Assembly: GCF_001183965.1 (NCBI RefSeq)
Contig: NZ_LFZV01000001.1
Location: 507,287-571,286 of the forward strand
Direction of reading: 5' to 3'
Source of the DNA: Bacillus sp. FJAT-27916
GTDB lineage: Bacteria > Bacillota > Bacilli > Bacillales > Pradoshiaceae
DNA length: 64,000 bases
The position numbers and the translations under genes were made by a program. How positions within the stretch are numbered: position 1 is the first letter of the stretch; each line of letters begins with the position of its first letter. Of this stretch, positions 8,122 to 18,808 are shown in pieces. The notes beneath the pieces were generated by a model that was not told the origin of the DNA, ran no database searches, and saw nothing but the letters and a program-made list of their open reading frames with translations.

Positions 8122-9360
8122 TTGAGCACCCCTATTCATGTAACTTCAGAAATTGGGAAATTAAAAACTGTGATGTTAAAACGTCCAGGTCAAGAAGTAG
8201 AAAACTTAACCCCGGAATATCTAGAGAGATTGCTTTTCGATGATATCCCTTATTTACCTAAAATCCAAGAAGAACATGATTATTTTGCTAAGACCTTGCA
8301 AGACCAGGGCATTGAAGTTTTGTACCTTGAAAACTTGGTGGCCGAATCATTAACCAACCCGGAAATTAAAAAGGAATTTGTCGGCCGTATGCTAAAAGAA
8401 AGCAATGCGACAAGTCCTCAAACTTTTGAGAATCTTCAAGAGTATTTATTATCATTCTCTAATCTCGATATGGTCAATAAAATTATGGCCGGTATTCGCA
8501 AGAATGAGCTTGAGATTGAGAAGAGAAAACATTTGTATGAAATGATGGAGGATCATTATCCATTCTACACCGATCCAATGCCAAACCTTTATTTCACACG
8601 CGACCCTGCTGCTTCAATCGGCAATGGCTTAACTATTAATAATATGAGAGAGCCTGCTCGTCGCCGTGAATCTATGTTCATGGAATATATCATTAAGCAT
8701 CACCCAAGATTTGCGGGTCATGATATTCCAGTTTGGCTTGATCGCAATTATCATAATCCAATTGAGGGCGGCGATGAGCTTGTCTTGAGTGAAGAAGTCA
8801 TTGCGATTGGCGTATCAGCACGTACATCTGCTAAAGCCATTGAGCGCTTGGCTTTGAATCTATTCAAACATCCTAAACAAGACAAAGTTAAGAAAGTCGT
8901 AGCCATTGAAATTCCAAAAAGCCGTGCATTCATGCATTTGGACACTGTCTTCACGATGGTCGACCATAATAGCTTCACCATGCATCCAATGATTCAAGGC
9001 CCAGGCGGTAAAATGAATATCTATATCCTTGAAAAAGGTGAAGATGAAAACCATGTAAATGTCACTCACCGCACAAACCTTCAAGAGGCGTTGAAAGAAG
9101 TCTTGAATCTTTCTGAGCTTGACCTGATTCTTTGCGGTAACGGTGACGAAATCGCAGCTGCGCGTGAACAATGGAATGATGGATCCAACACGCTTGCGAT
9201 TGCACCAGGTGTGGTTGTTACATATGATCGAAACTATATTTCTAACCAATGCTTACGTGAACACGGCATTAAGGTTATTGAAGTCAAAAGCTCGGAATTA
9301 TCCCGCGGTCGTGGGGGCCCACGCTGCATGAGCATGCCGATTGTACGCGAGGATATTTAA
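8122..9360 (+). CDS. arcA: arginine deiminase
   Basis: 412-residue enzyme converting arginine to citrulline and ammonia, the first step of the cytosolic arginine deiminase pathway. Guanidino-modifying fold motifs are present: [17 protein letters not shown] (aspartate), [11 protein letters not shown] (histidine), and the nucleophile Cys402 in [10 protein letters not shown]. The start is TTG at 8122, set by the strong GGGAGGTAAGGAG site 4-12 bases upstream. It is the first gene of arcABDC, with arcB 51 bp downstream. Confidence 0.95.
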   Translation: MSTPIHVTSEIGKLKTVMLKRPGQEVENLTPEYLERLLFDDIPYLPKIQEEHDYFAKTLQDQGIEVLYLENLVAESLTNPEIKKEFVGRMLKESNATSPQTFENLQEYLLSFSNLDMVNKIMAGIRKNELEIEKRKHLYEMMEDHYPFYTDPMPNLYFTRDPAASIGNGLTINNMREPARRRESMFMEYIIKHHPRFAGHDIPVWLDRNYHNPIEGGDELVLSEEVIAIGVSARTSAKAIERLALNLFKHPKQDKVKKVVAIEIPKSRAFMHLDTVFTMVDHNSFTMHPMIQGPGGKMNIYILEKGEDENHVNVTHRTNLQEALKEVLNLSELDLILCGNGDEIAAAREQWNDGSNTLAIAPGVVVTYDRNYISNQCLREHGIKVIEVKSSELSRGRGGPRCMSMPIVREDI

Positions 9361-9411
9361 TTACGACTAAAAGATAAATCATTCACCATTTATGGAAGGG
9401 GAATCGTCTAA

Positions 9412-10422
9412 ATGCTAGTAACAAAACCAGATTTCAAAGGAAGAAGTTTCTTATGTGAAAAGGATTTTTCTGAAGAAGAATTATTATACATGATTGATTT
9501 TGCGGCTAATTTGAAAGAGATGAAAAAACAAGGCATTCCGCATCATTATATGGCTGGCAAGAACATTGCCCTTCTTTTTGAAAAACCATCAACAAGAACT
9601 CGCTGCTCTTTCACAGTTGCTTGTATCGATCTAGGAGCACACCCTGAATACTTGGGTAAAGATGATATTCAGCTTGGAAAGAAAGAATCTATTGAAGATA
9701 CAGCAAAGGTTCTTGGCAGAATGTTTGACGGAATTGAGTTCCGCGGATTCGAGCATTCTAAAGTAGAGTTATTGGCTGAACACTCTGGTGTTCCAGTATG
9801 GAATGGCTTGACAGATATGTGGCATCCGACTCAAACATTAGCAGATTTCTTAACTGTTAAAGAAAATATCGGCCACTTAAAAGGTGTGAAATTTGTCTAT
9901 GTCGGAGACGGCCGCAATAATGTTGCAAACAGCTTGCTGATTGGCGGAGCAATCGTCGGTATGGATGTGAGAATTTGCTCTCCTGAATCTTTATTCCCTG
10001 AAAGCTCTATCGTTGAGACAGCAAGAGAATTGGCAGAGAAATCTGGTGGACGTGTAACCATTACAGCAGATGTTGATGAAGCGGTAAATGGAGCAGATGT
10101 CATTTATACAGATGTTTGGGTATCCATGGGTGAAGAGGATAAATTCGCAGAACGCATCGCCTTGCTTTCTCCATATCAAGTGAACATGGAGATGATTAGA
10201 AAAACAGGCAATGATAATGTTATTTTCCTTCACTGCTTGCCAGCATTCCATGATCTAGAAACTTCCTATGGCCGTGCAGTGCATGAAAAACACGGATTAA
10301 GTGAAATGGAAGTGACAGATGAGGTATTCCGCAGCAAACACTCTAAAGTATTTGATCAAGCGGAAAACCGTATGCACACAATCAAGGCTGTAATGGCCCT
10401 AACATTGGGTGATATTGATTAA
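9412..10422 (+). CDS. arcB: catabolic ornithine carbamoyltransferase
   Basis: 336-residue transferase that runs catabolically here, splitting citrulline with phosphate to ornithine and carbamoyl phosphate. The carbamoyl-phosphate motif [22 protein letters not shown] and the ornithine-binding HCLPAFHD are intact. The length fits OTCase. It is placed between arcA and arcD, which supports the catabolic rather than biosynthetic role. An AAGGGGA ribosome site precedes the ATG. Confidence 0.95.
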   Translation: MLVTKPDFKGRSFLCEKDFSEEELLYMIDFAANLKEMKKQGIPHHYMAGKNIALLFEKPSTRTRCSFTVACIDLGAHPEYLGKDDIQLGKKESIEDTAKVLGRMFDGIEFRGFEHSKVELLAEHSGVPVWNGLTDMWHPTQTLADFLTVKENIGHLKGVKFVYVGDGRNNVANSLLIGGAIVGMDVRICSPESLFPESSIVETARELAEKSGGRVTITADVDEAVNGADVIYTDVWVSMGEEDKFAERIALLSPYQVNMEMIRKTGNDNVIFLHCLPAFHDLETSYGRAVHEKHGLSEMEVTDEVFRSKHSKVFDQAENRMHTIKAVMALTLGDID

Positions 10423-10488
10423 TCACATAGATCAGGAGGCGGGGATTTGCTTCCCTGCCTTCACAATTTATCAAAGAGGTGAGAAACA

Positions 10489-11904
10489 ATGGATGGTAAC
10501 AAGAAGTTAGGTTTGGTTTCGTTAATCGCGATTGTTGTCGGTTCCATGATTGGCGGCGGAGCATTTAACTTAGCCTCCGACATGGCAGGAGCCGCATCAC
10601 CGGGTGCCACAATCATTGGTTGGGTCATCACAGGTATCGGGATGATTGCTCTAGCATTCTCTTTTGAAAACTTGAATGAAAAACGCCCTGACCTGGATGG
10701 CGGGGTATTTAGCTATGCTACAGCAGGTTTTGGTAAATTCCTAGGGTTTAACAGTGCTTGGGGGTACTGGATTTCTGCTTGGCTCGGAAACGTAGCCTAT
10801 GCGACACTCGTATTCTCATCCATCGGTTATTTCTTCCCAATCTTTGAAGGCGGCCAAACGATTGCTGCCATTATCGGGGCAAGTATACTTTTATGGTTCG
10901 TTCATGGTCTTGTATTAAGCGGTGTACACTCTGCAGCGCTTGTTAACGTCGTGACAACAATCGCTAAGCTTGTTCCTATTTTCCTATTCATTATTATCGG
11001 TATTTTTGCTTTTCATGCAGATATTTTCATCGATGATTTCTGGGGAACAGGCGGCGGATTCCAATTCGCTGATGTCATGGCTCAATCAAAAAGCACAATG
11101 CTAGTTACATTATGGGTATTCATTGGTATTGAGGGAGCGGTTGTTCTTTCAACTCGTGCCAAAGACAAAAAAGATATCGGTAAAGCAACTGTTATCGGTT
11201 TGGTAAGTACGCTCATTATTTATATTTTAATTTCCTTCTTGTCTATGGGTGTTATGGCTCGAGCAGATGTAGCTGGGTTAAGCAACCCTTCCATGGCCTA
11301 TGTACTTGAAAGTATTGTTGGTCCTTGGGGTGCTATTGTCATCAACCTTGGCTTGATCATTTCCGTATTGGGAGCTTGGTTAGGCTGGACAATGCTTGCA
11401 GCTGAAATTCCATATTTGGCAGGTAAAGAAAAATTATTCCCATCTTGGTTTGCAAAAGTGAACAAGAATGGTGCGCCATCCAATTCTCTATGGCTGACAA
11501 ACGGATTAATCCAAGTATTCTTACTTACATTCCTAGTATCTGAGGAAGCGTATAACTTTGCATTCTCATTAGCATCATCAGCTATTTTGATTCCATATGC
11601 TTTCACAGCATTCTATCAATTGAAATATTCCATTCAAGATAAAGCAGCCGATCGTACGAAGAATCTCGTTGTTGGGATTGTTGCGAGCGTCTATGCTATC
11701 TGGATGGTCTATGCAGCAGGTGTCGGTTACCTACTATTAACTATGCTGCTCTATGCACCAGGTATCATTATTTATTATCTCGTTCAAAAAGAAGCCAATG
11801 TGAAACAAGTATTCACCAAATCAGACTTGGCGATTTCTGCCGCCCTTATTATCTTTGCGGTCATGGCCATTTATGAATTAATCACTGGAGGCATTACGAT
11901 TTAA
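10489..11904 (+). CDS. arcD: arginine/ornithine antiporter
   Basis: 471-residue APC-superfamily transporter with about 12 to 13 hydrophobic segments and the N-terminal signature IVVGSMIGGGAFNLASDMA. It exchanges external arginine for internal ornithine across the cytoplasmic membrane, so the pathway needs no energy for uptake. AAAGAGGTGAG lies upstream of the ATG. Its position between arcB and arcC matches arc operons in many Firmicutes. Confidence 0.93.
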   Translation: MDGNKKLGLVSLIAIVVGSMIGGGAFNLASDMAGAASPGATIIGWVITGIGMIALAFSFENLNEKRPDLDGGVFSYATAGFGKFLGFNSAWGYWISAWLGNVAYATLVFSSIGYFFPIFEGGQTIAAIIGASILLWFVHGLVLSGVHSAALVNVVTTIAKLVPIFLFIIIGIFAFHADIFIDDFWGTGGGFQFADVMAQSKSTMLVTLWVFIGIEGAVVLSTRAKDKKDIGKATVIGLVSTLIIYILISFLSMGVMARADVAGLSNPSMAYVLESIVGPWGAIVINLGLIISVLGAWLGWTMLAAEIPYLAGKEKLFPSWFAKVNKNGAPSNSLWLTNGLIQVFLLTFLVSEEAYNFAFSLASSAILIPYAFTAFYQLKYSIQDKAADRTKNLVVGIVASVYAIWMVYAAGVGYLLLTMLLYAPGIIIYYLVQKEANVKQVFTKSDLAISAALIIFAVMAIYELITGGITI

Positions 11905-11938
11905 TCCATTCATTTGATACGGTAGGAGGAATTCTTTT

Positions 11939-12904
11939 ATGAAAAGGCAAAAGATTGTCATTGCTCTCGGAGGCAATGCTATACAGTCTGGAGATGCGAG
12001 TGCTAAAGCACAGCAAAAGGCGCTTGAGAAGACAGCCGAACAGCTTGTCGGCCTTGTCGAGAAAGGAAATGATATTTTAATCTCTCATGGGAACGGTCCG
12101 CAGGTCGGCAATATTCTTTTGCAGCAAAAAGCAGCGGACAGTGAAAAGAATCCAGCAATGCCTCTCGATACATGCGGTGCAATGTCCCAAGGGATGATCG
12201 GGTATTGGCTAGAAAATGCAATGGATAAAGCATTAGCCAAAAAAGGGCTGGATAAAGAGGTTGTCGGCATTGTTACACGAGTAGTTGTTGACGAGAATGA
12301 TCCTGCCTTCATTCATCCGACAAAGCCGATTGGTCCTTTCTATACAAAAGAAGAAGCAGAAAAAATGATGTCCGAAACAGGGGCTTCTGTAAAAGAGGAC
12401 GCAGGACGCGGCTGGAGAAAGGTAGTTCCTTCACCAAAGCCGATCAGCATTCAAGAGCATAAAAGCATCAATACACTTGTTGAAGACGGCAAAATTGTCA
12501 TCTCAACAGGCGGCGGCGGAATACCGGTCGTAGAAAAGAATGGAGAATTAATCGGAGTCGAGGCTGTAATTGATAAGGACTTTGCTTCAGAGAAGCTAGC
12601 TGAGCTTGTTGATGCGGATGTTTTCCTTATTCTTACAGCTGTAGACAATATTTATATCAATTTCAATAAACCGAATCAGCTGATGCTTGAAGAAGTTGGT
12701 ACGGAACAGTTAAAAGAATACGCGGAGGAAGGGCAATTCGCACCAGGAAGCATGCTTCCAAAGGTTGAGGCCGCCATTCAATTCGCAGAATCAAGGGAAG
12801 GCAGAGCAACAATCATTACCTCCCTTGATCAAGTTGTGGAAGCCCTTGAAGGAAAAGCAGGAACAAGGGTCTCCATGGAATATAATAAAATGTACACCGT
12901 TTAA
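11939..12904 (+). CDS. arcC: carbamate kinase
   Basis: 321-residue amino-acid-kinase-fold enzyme that transfers the phosphoryl group of carbamoyl phosphate to ADP, giving the ATP yield of arginine fermentation. Motifs: [11 protein letters not shown] at the N-terminus, [10 protein letters not shown], and STGGGGIPV with the acidic lid region downstream. It is the last arc gene; GTAGGAGGAAT precedes the ATG and a terminator follows. Confidence 0.95.
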   Translation: MKRQKIVIALGGNAIQSGDASAKAQQKALEKTAEQLVGLVEKGNDILISHGNGPQVGNILLQQKAADSEKNPAMPLDTCGAMSQGMIGYWLENAMDKALAKKGLDKEVVGIVTRVVVDENDPAFIHPTKPIGPFYTKEEAEKMMSETGASVKEDAGRGWRKVVPSPKPISIQEHKSINTLVEDGKIVISTGGGGIPVVEKNGELIGVEAVIDKDFASEKLAELVDADVFLILTAVDNIYINFNKPNQLMLEEVGTEQLKEYAEEGQFAPGSMLPKVEAAIQFAESREGRATIITSLDQVVEALEGKAGTRVSMEYNKMYTV

Positions 12905-12921
12905 TTAGGCAAACAAGGTTT

Positions 12922-12968
12922 ATGGGCCCTGTACCATTCATATAATGGTATGGGGTCCATTATTTTTT
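12922..12968. terminator. terminator between arcC and yuzL
   Basis: Long imperfect stem ATGGGCCCTGTACCATT / AATGGTATGGGGTCCAT with a run of T. It overlaps the last codon of the convergent yuzL. Confidence 0.75.
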
Positions 12969-13088
12969 GAATTGACTGTTCTGGCTGTTGGACTTTCCAT
13001 AACGCTTTTCTACATGCGGTCCAGCGTCTCCTTTCACGCTTGCCGCACTGACACCTGCTTTAGATGGATTTTTCTTTAATCGAGCCAT
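12960..13088 (-). CDS. yuzL: YuzL family small protein
   Basis: 42-residue basic protein beginning MARLKKNPSKAGVSAASVKG, the conserved N-terminus of the YuzL family. The family is short, charged and of unknown function. A GGAGGTGA ribosome site lies 6 bases upstream of the ATG at 13086-13088. It is divergent from fadN, as in B. subtilis, where yuzL flanks the fad operon. Confidence 0.8.
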   Translation of the reverse strand: MARLKKNPSKAGVSAASVKGDAGPHVEKRYGKSNSQNSQFKK

Positions 13089-13233
13089 TAGTGAATCACC
13101 TCCACATATAGCTTTTACTAAATGATGCAAAACAAAAATACCATTTTTATGGCTTTTTCATTGCAGAATTTACAAATATCTCTTATATTTATAAATATAG
13201 GATATTAATTTTCAAATTTTTTTGAGTTAAAAA

Positions 13234-13247
13234 TGAATGAGCATTCA
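13234..13247 (+). promoter_or_regulatory. FadR-like palindrome upstream of fadN
   Basis: Perfect 14-bp palindrome TGAATGAGCATTCA, 15 bases before the fadN start. Its arms equal those of the Bacillus FadR operator (TGAATGA..TCATTCA), but the centre is four bases shorter. It may be a variant operator for the acyl-CoA-responsive TetR-type FadR. Confidence 0.5.
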
Positions 13248-13262
13248 ATTAAAGGGGGATTA

Positions 13263-15653
13263 ATGTTGAACCTTCAAATTAAAAAAGCAGCCGTATTAGG
13301 CTCCGGAGTAATGGGATCTGGGATTGCCGCACATTTAGCCAATCTGGGGATTCCAGTTAAGCTACTAGATATCGTTCCGAGAGAGCTTTCTGGAGACGAA
13401 CAAAAGAAGGGGCTTACACTCGAAGATAAGCAAGTTCGTAACCGACTAGCCCAAACAGCGATTCAAAAATTAGTCAAACAAAAGCCTGCACCACTGACTT
13501 CAAAGAAAAACCTATCATTAATCGAAGCAGGAAATTTCGAGGACGACCTACCGAATATCGGTGACTGTGATTGGATCATTGAGGTAGTTGTTGAAAGATT
13601 GGATATTAAACAAAGTGTATTTGCTCAAATAGATGAATATAGAAAGCCTGGGTCGATTATCAGTTCCAATACATCCGGCATTTCAATCGAAGCGATGGCA
13701 GAAGGACGCTCAGAGGACTTCCGGAAGCATTTCCTTGGAACTCACTTCTTTAATCCGCCGCGGTACTTAAAGCTATTGGAGATTATCCCGACAAAGGATA
13801 CCGACCCGCAGGTCTTAAAGGCGATGAAATTGTTTGGTGAGGATGTACTTGGCAAAGGAGTCGTAGAGGCGAAGGATACACCGAACTTCATCGGGAACCG
13901 AATTGGAACCTATGGCTTGCTCGTCACTGTCCAGGAAATGATTGAAAGGGGTTACAGTGTTGGCGAGGTTGATTCTGTAACAGGCCCGCTGATTGGACGT
14001 CCGAAGAGTGCGACATTTAGAACGCTTGATGTAGTCGGTCTTGATACATTTGCGCATGTTGCGAGGAATGTCTATGACAATGTCAGCAATGAAAAAGAAA
14101 AGAAAGTATTTGAAATACCAGAGTTCATGACAAAAATGCTTGAAAATGGATGGCTCGGAAGCAAATCAGGCCAAGGATTCTACCTAAAGAAGGGGAAAGA
14201 GATTCTTGAGCTGGACCCATCTACACTTGAATATACAGAGCGTAAGAAACTGAAAGCGCCATCACTAGAGATGGCGAAGCAGGCAAAAGGCGCAGCTCGT
14301 AAATTGAAATCACTTGTCTATGCGAAAGACCGCGTGGGGGAATTATTGTGGAATATCACTAGCCCAACACTTGTGTACTCAGCACAATTATTAGGTGAGA
14401 TTGCAGATGATATCGTCGCAATTGACCAAGCGATGAAGTGGGGCTTCGGCTGGCAGCTTGGGCCGTTTGAAATCTGGGATGCCATTGGGGTTGAGAAATC
14501 TGTAGCTAAGATGGAAGAAGAGGGTATGACGGTTCCTGCGTGGGTGAAAGAAATGCTTGAAGCTGGCCACACCTCCTTCTATAAAGAAGGGGAGAATGGC
14601 ACGCTCTTCTATATAAATGGAGACTACAAGGAAGTCGCTGTTAATGAGAAAGCGATTAACTTGAAGCAGCTCAAAAAGCAAAAAGGAGTTATTAAGAAAA
14701 ACAGCGGCGCCAGCCTGATTGATCTCGGCGATGGTGTTGCCTTGCTTGAATTCCATTCACCAAATAACGCGATTGGTTTTGACATTATCCAAATGATTAA
14801 TTATGCGATTGATGAAGTCGAGAAGAATTACAAAGGCTTGGTAATTGGCAACCAGGGCAAGAATTTCTGTGTCGGTGCCAACTTGGCCATGATTCTCATG
14901 GAAGTTCAGGATGACAATATATTTGATGTTGATATGATTATTCGTCAATTCCAGCAAGCGATGATGAAGATTAAATATAGCAAGAAACCAGTAGTAGCTG
15001 CACCGCACAATATGACACTGGGCGGAGGAGCAGAAATTTGCTTGCCGGCAGCCCGCATTCAGGCCTCATCTGAGACCTATATGGGTCTTGTTGAAACAGG
15101 AGTCGGCTTGCTTCCTGGCGGAGGCGGAAATAAGGAATTGTATATCAAACATTTGAGCAGCCTGCCAAATGGGGTAGACTTTGACCTTACCCAAATAGCC
15201 ATCAAGGTATTTGAAACCATTGCCACAGCGAAGGTATCCACATCCGGTGAAGAAGCCCGTGATAATAACTTCTTGAATGCGGCAGACGGCGTAAGTGCCA
15301 ATCCTGATCATCAATTATATGATGCGAAGCAGGTCGTTTTAGGATTAGCCAATACAGGCTATAAGCCGCCGGTTCGCAAGAAAATACCTGTATCCGGTGA
15401 GCCTGGATATGCAGCCCTGCTGCTAGGGGCACAAACGATGCTTTATTCCGGCTATATATCTGAGCATGATTTGAAGATTGCGCAGAAGATTGCCTATGTA
15501 CTTGCAGGAGGCAAGGTTCCATATGGCACTGAGGTCGATGAGCAGTATTTGCTTGACCTTGAGCGCGAGGCTTTCATCAGTCTTGTTCAAGAAGCTAAAT
15601 CACAAGCTCGTATGCAGCACATGCTCGTTAAAGGCAAGCCATTACGTAACTAA
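13263..15653 (+). CDS. fadN: 3-hydroxyacyl-CoA dehydrogenase / enoyl-CoA hydratase FadN
   Basis: 796-residue bifunctional beta-oxidation enzyme. The N-terminal NAD-binding fold has AAVLGSGVMGSGIAAHLAN and the catalytic segment GTHFFNPPRYLKLLE. The dehydrogenase C-terminal domain spans about 200-330. The C-terminal third is a crotonase-type hydratase, with GNQGKNFCVGANLAM forming the oxyanion region and GLLPGGGGNKE downstream. The start is the ATG at 13263 after AAAGGGGGA; an upstream in-frame ATG at 13233 lies inside the operator. It is first in fadN-fadA-fadE. Confidence 0.95.
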   Translation: MLNLQIKKAAVLGSGVMGSGIAAHLANLGIPVKLLDIVPRELSGDEQKKGLTLEDKQVRNRLAQTAIQKLVKQKPAPLTSKKNLSLIEAGNFEDDLPNIGDCDWIIEVVVERLDIKQSVFAQIDEYRKPGSIISSNTSGISIEAMAEGRSEDFRKHFLGTHFFNPPRYLKLLEIIPTKDTDPQVLKAMKLFGEDVLGKGVVEAKDTPNFIGNRIGTYGLLVTVQEMIERGYSVGEVDSVTGPLIGRPKSATFRTLDVVGLDTFAHVARNVYDNVSNEKEKKVFEIPEFMTKMLENGWLGSKSGQGFYLKKGKEILELDPSTLEYTERKKLKAPSLEMAKQAKGAARKLKSLVYAKDRVGELLWNITSPTLVYSAQLLGEIADDIVAIDQAMKWGFGWQLGPFEIWDAIGVEKSVAKMEEEGMTVPAWVKEMLEAGHTSFYKEGENGTLFYINGDYKEVAVNEKAINLKQLKKQKGVIKKNSGASLIDLGDGVALLEFHSPNNAIGFDIIQMINYAIDEVEKNYKGLVIGNQGKNFCVGANLAMILMEVQDDNIFDVDMIIRQFQQAMMKIKYSKKPVVAAPHNMTLGGGAEICLPAARIQASSETYMGLVETGVGLLPGGGGNKELYIKHLSSLPNGVDFDLTQIAIKVFETIATAKVSTSGEEARDNNFLNAADGVSANPDHQLYDAKQVVLGLANTGYKPPVRKKIPVSGEPGYAALLLGAQTMLYSGYISEHDLKIAQKIAYVLAGGKVPYGTEVDEQYLLDLEREAFISLVQEAKSQARMQHMLVKGKPLRN

Positions 15654-15682
15654 GAATAAATCGATTTATGAGGGGGATTGGC

Positions 15683-16861
15683 ATGAGAGAAGCAGTAATA
15701 GTAGCTGGAGCAAGAACGCCGGTCGGAAGAGCGAAAAAAGGAACTCTTGCAAGTGTAAGACCGGATGATTTAGGTGCTTTGGTTGTTAAAGAAACATTAA
15801 AACGTGCAAATAATTATGACGGTCCAATTGATGATATGGTGTTTGGCTGTGCGATGCCTGAAGCAGAACAAGGCTTGAATGTTGCAAGAAACATTGGAGC
15901 ATTGGCTGGGCTTCCATACAATGTGCCAGCTATCACCATCAACCGCTATTGTTCCTCTGGCCTTCAATCGATTGCCTACGGAGCGGAGCGCATTATGCTC
16001 GGCCATTCTGATACGGTGCTGGCCGGCGGGGTGGAATCGATGAGCATGGTCCCGATGATGGGTCATGTCGTCCGCCCTAATGCCACATTGGCTGAAACGG
16101 CTCCTGAATATTATATGGGTATGGGCCACACAGCTGAGGAAGTAGCAAAGAAATTCAATATCTCCCGTGAGGATCAGGATGCGTTTGCTGTACGAAGCCA
16201 TGAGAGAGCGGCTAAAGCAATCGCTGAAGGAAAATTCAAGGATGAAATCGTTCCGGTTGACGTAACCCTTCGTCAGGTTGGGGCAGATAATAAATTGATT
16301 GAAAAGCAAATCCAATTCGATACTGATGAAGGTGTTCGACCAGGAACAACGGCAGAAGTACTTGGCAAACTGCGCCCAGCTTTCTCCGTCACCGGTACGG
16401 TCACTGCAGGGAATGCTTCTCAAACGAGTGACGGTGCTGCTGCTGTTTTGTTAATGGATAAGGAAAAGGCTATTGCTGAAGGATTAAAACCGCTTTTGAA
16501 ATTCCATTCCTTCGCGGTTGCAGGTGTACCGCCAGAGATTATGGGAATTGGTCCAGTTGAGGCTATTCCAAAGGCACTTAAACTCGCTGGATTAAGCCTG
16601 TCTGATATCGGTTTGTTTGAATTAAATGAGGCGTTTGCTTCTCAATCCATTCAGGTTATCCGTCATCTAGGCTTGGATGAAGAAAAGGTCAATGTTAACG
16701 GCGGAGCCATTGCGCTTGGGCATCCGTTGGGCTGCTCTGGAACGAAATTGACACTCAGCCTTCTGCATGAAATGAAGCGCCGCAATGAGCAATTCGGTGT
16801 CGTGACCATGTGTATCGGCGGCGGAATGGGTGCTGCAGGCGTATTCGAATTACTGGCTTAA
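15683..16861 (+). CDS. fadA: acetyl-CoA C-acyltransferase (3-ketoacyl-CoA thiolase) FadA
   Basis: 392-residue thiolase catalysing the last step of beta-oxidation. The acylated cysteine is in NRYCSSGLQSIAYGAE (about residue 90), the histidine in ELNEAFASQ/GGAIALGHPLG, and the C-terminal cysteine in TMCIGGGMGAAG. The start is MREAVIVAGA at 15683 because GAGGGGG precedes it; an ATG at 15668 would contain that site. It lies 29 bp after fadN. Confidence 0.95.
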   Translation: MREAVIVAGARTPVGRAKKGTLASVRPDDLGALVVKETLKRANNYDGPIDDMVFGCAMPEAEQGLNVARNIGALAGLPYNVPAITINRYCSSGLQSIAYGAERIMLGHSDTVLAGGVESMSMVPMMGHVVRPNATLAETAPEYYMGMGHTAEEVAKKFNISREDQDAFAVRSHERAAKAIAEGKFKDEIVPVDVTLRQVGADNKLIEKQIQFDTDEGVRPGTTAEVLGKLRPAFSVTGTVTAGNASQTSDGAAAVLLMDKEKAIAEGLKPLLKFHSFAVAGVPPEIMGIGPVEAIPKALKLAGLSLSDIGLFELNEAFASQSIQVIRHLGLDEEKVNVNGGAIALGHPLGCSGTKLTLSLLHEMKRRNEQFGVVTMCIGGGMGAAGVFELLA

Positions 16862-16878
16862 TAGATGAATAGAATTCA

Positions 16879-16913
16879 CTCCGGCAGAAGAGGTCAGTAC
16901 CTTTTTGCCGGAG
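16879..16913 (+). other. intercistronic hairpin between fadA and fadE
   Basis: CTCCGGCA / TGCCGGAG 8-bp stem with a 19-base loop and no following T run. It is more likely an mRNA stability or processing element than a terminator. Confidence 0.5.
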
Positions 16914-16939
16914 CCAAACATTAAGGAGGAACGAAGAAA

Positions 16940-18724
16940 ATGGCTAACCAAACAGAAGAAGTGTTAAAAGGCGGAGCATTCTTAATTGAAGATATCGATG
17001 CAGAGAAAATGTTCACACCGGAAGATTACTCAGATGAGCATAAAATGATTGCGAAAACAACTCAAGACTATTTGGTCAATGAAGTCATTCCACAAGTCGA
17101 ATACTTGGAGGAGCATGAATTTGACCGTTCTGTCAAACTATTGAAGCAAGCTGGAGAGCTTGGATTACTAGGAGCTGACGTACCAGAAGAGTACGGCGGA
17201 CTTGGTCTAGATAAGATTAGTTCTGCGCTAATTACAGAGAAAATGGCTCCTGCAGGAGGGTTCTCCATTACTCATGGCGCTCACGTTGGAATTGGGTCCC
17301 TTCCAATTGTCTTGTTCGGTAATGAAGAACAAAAACAAAAATACTTGCCGCTTCTTGCGACAGGTGAAAAATTGGCTGCCTATGCACTAACTGAGCCGAG
17401 CTCAGGATCTGACGCACTTGGTGCGAAAACAACAGCTAAATTGAATGAAGCGGGTACTCATTACATCCTTAACGGAGAAAAACAGTGGATCACGAATGCT
17501 GGATTCGCAGATGTATTCGTTGTTTATGCGAAAATCGACGGCGACAAATTCTCTGCTTTCATCGTCGAAAGAGAATATCCAGGCGTTTCTACAGGAGCAG
17601 AAGAAAAGAAAATGGGAATCAAGAGCTCTTCAACACGTACATTGATTTTGGAAGATGCTGAGGTTCCAGTTGAAAATCTTCTAGGCGAAGTTGGACGAGG
17701 ACATGTCATCGCCTTTAATATCTTAAATATCGGACGTTACAAGTTGGGTGTAGGTGCAGTAGGTGCCTCCAAACGCGCTCTTGAGCTTGCATCAAGCTAT
17801 GCAAATCAGCGTCAGCAGTTCAAAACACCAATTTCCTCCTTCAATCTGACTAGAGAGAAGCTTGCGACAATGGCATCCAAAATCTATGCTTCTGAAAGCT
17901 CTGTTTATAGAACAGTTGGTTTATTTGAAGAAAGAATGAGCCGCTTGAGCGATGAAGAAGTAAAAGATGGCAAAGCAGTTGCACAATCCATTGCCGAGTA
18001 TGCCATCGAGTGCTCTCTCAATAAATTCTTTGCCTCTGAAGTATTAGATTATGTTGTCGATGAAGGCGTACAAATTCACGGTGGATATGGCTTTATGGCT
18101 GAATATGAGATCGAAAGAATTTATCGTGACTCTCGTATTAACCGAATTTTCGAAGGAACAAACGAAATCAACCGTTTGCTTGTACCAGGTACCTTCTTGA
18201 AAAAAGCGCTTAAAGGCGAACTGCCATTGCTTCAAAAAGCCCAAGAGATTTCTGAAGGCCTTATGATGATGATGCCGGAAGAAGCAGGAGAAGAGCCGCT
18301 TGATCAAGAAAAGCTGCTAGTGAAAAACGCGAAGAAAATCGGGATCATGATTGCCGGCCTGGCTGCTCAAAAATTCGGTACAGAGCTTGAGAAGGAGCAA
18401 GAAATCCTTGTGAATATTGCAGATATTGCTTCTTACATCTATGCTATGGAATCTGTTGTCCTTCGTACCGAAAAGGCCATTCGTGCAACTGGTCTAGAGA
18501 AGAACAAACAGAAGCTTCTTTACACACAAATCTTCTGCCAGGAAGCATTTGGAGAAATTGAGAAGCATGCGAAGGAAACCCTTGTTGGCACAGAAACAGG
18601 TGATACTCTTCGCATGATGACATCTGCCCTTCGCAAATTCACTCGTTTTACTCCAGTAAACGTGATTGCGCTTAAACGCGAAGCAGCAGAAAAAATCGTT
18701 GAAGCAGAGCGCTTTGTTCTTTAA
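16940..18724 (+). CDS. fadE: acyl-CoA dehydrogenase FadE
   Basis: 594-residue FAD enzyme that introduces the trans-2 double bond in beta-oxidation. The acyl-CoA dehydrogenase fold covers about residues 30-410, with AYALTEPSSGSDALG, WITNAGFADVFVV and the C-terminal signature QIHGGYGFMAEYEIERIYRDSR. A C-terminal helical extension of about 180 residues is typical of the FadE (YusJ) branch, which is 594 residues in B. subtilis. It is third in the fad operon. A GGAGGAACGAAG ribosome site is present. Confidence 0.95.
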   Translation: MANQTEEVLKGGAFLIEDIDAEKMFTPEDYSDEHKMIAKTTQDYLVNEVIPQVEYLEEHEFDRSVKLLKQAGELGLLGADVPEEYGGLGLDKISSALITEKMAPAGGFSITHGAHVGIGSLPIVLFGNEEQKQKYLPLLATGEKLAAYALTEPSSGSDALGAKTTAKLNEAGTHYILNGEKQWITNAGFADVFVVYAKIDGDKFSAFIVEREYPGVSTGAEEKKMGIKSSSTRTLILEDAEVPVENLLGEVGRGHVIAFNILNIGRYKLGVGAVGASKRALELASSYANQRQQFKTPISSFNLTREKLATMASKIYASESSVYRTVGLFEERMSRLSDEEVKDGKAVAQSIAEYAIECSLNKFFASEVLDYVVDEGVQIHGGYGFMAEYEIERIYRDSRINRIFEGTNEINRLLVPGTFLKKALKGELPLLQKAQEISEGLMMMMPEEAGEEPLDQEKLLVKNAKKIGIMIAGLAAQKFGTELEKEQEILVNIADIASYIYAMESVVLRTEKAIRATGLEKNKQKLLYTQIFCQEAFGEIEKHAKETLVGTETGDTLRMMTSALRKFTRFTPVNVIALKREAAEKIVEAERFVL

Positions 18725-18743
18725 TGAAAAGTAGATGTTATGA

Positions 18744-18768
18744 AGCCCGGCATGTGCTGGGCTTTTTT
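18744..18768 (+). terminator. terminator after fadNAE
   Basis: AGCCCGGC / GCTGGGCT hairpin followed by six T. Confidence 0.8.
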
Positions 18769-18808
18769 CGTGCGGATATGATATGCTTCAAATGAGGTGA
18801 AGATAAAT

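Noticed and set aside
15797-16423. 208-codon reverse-strand frame inside fadA
   Set aside because: Antisense to a clear thiolase gene; cysteine- and histidine-rich shadow composition.
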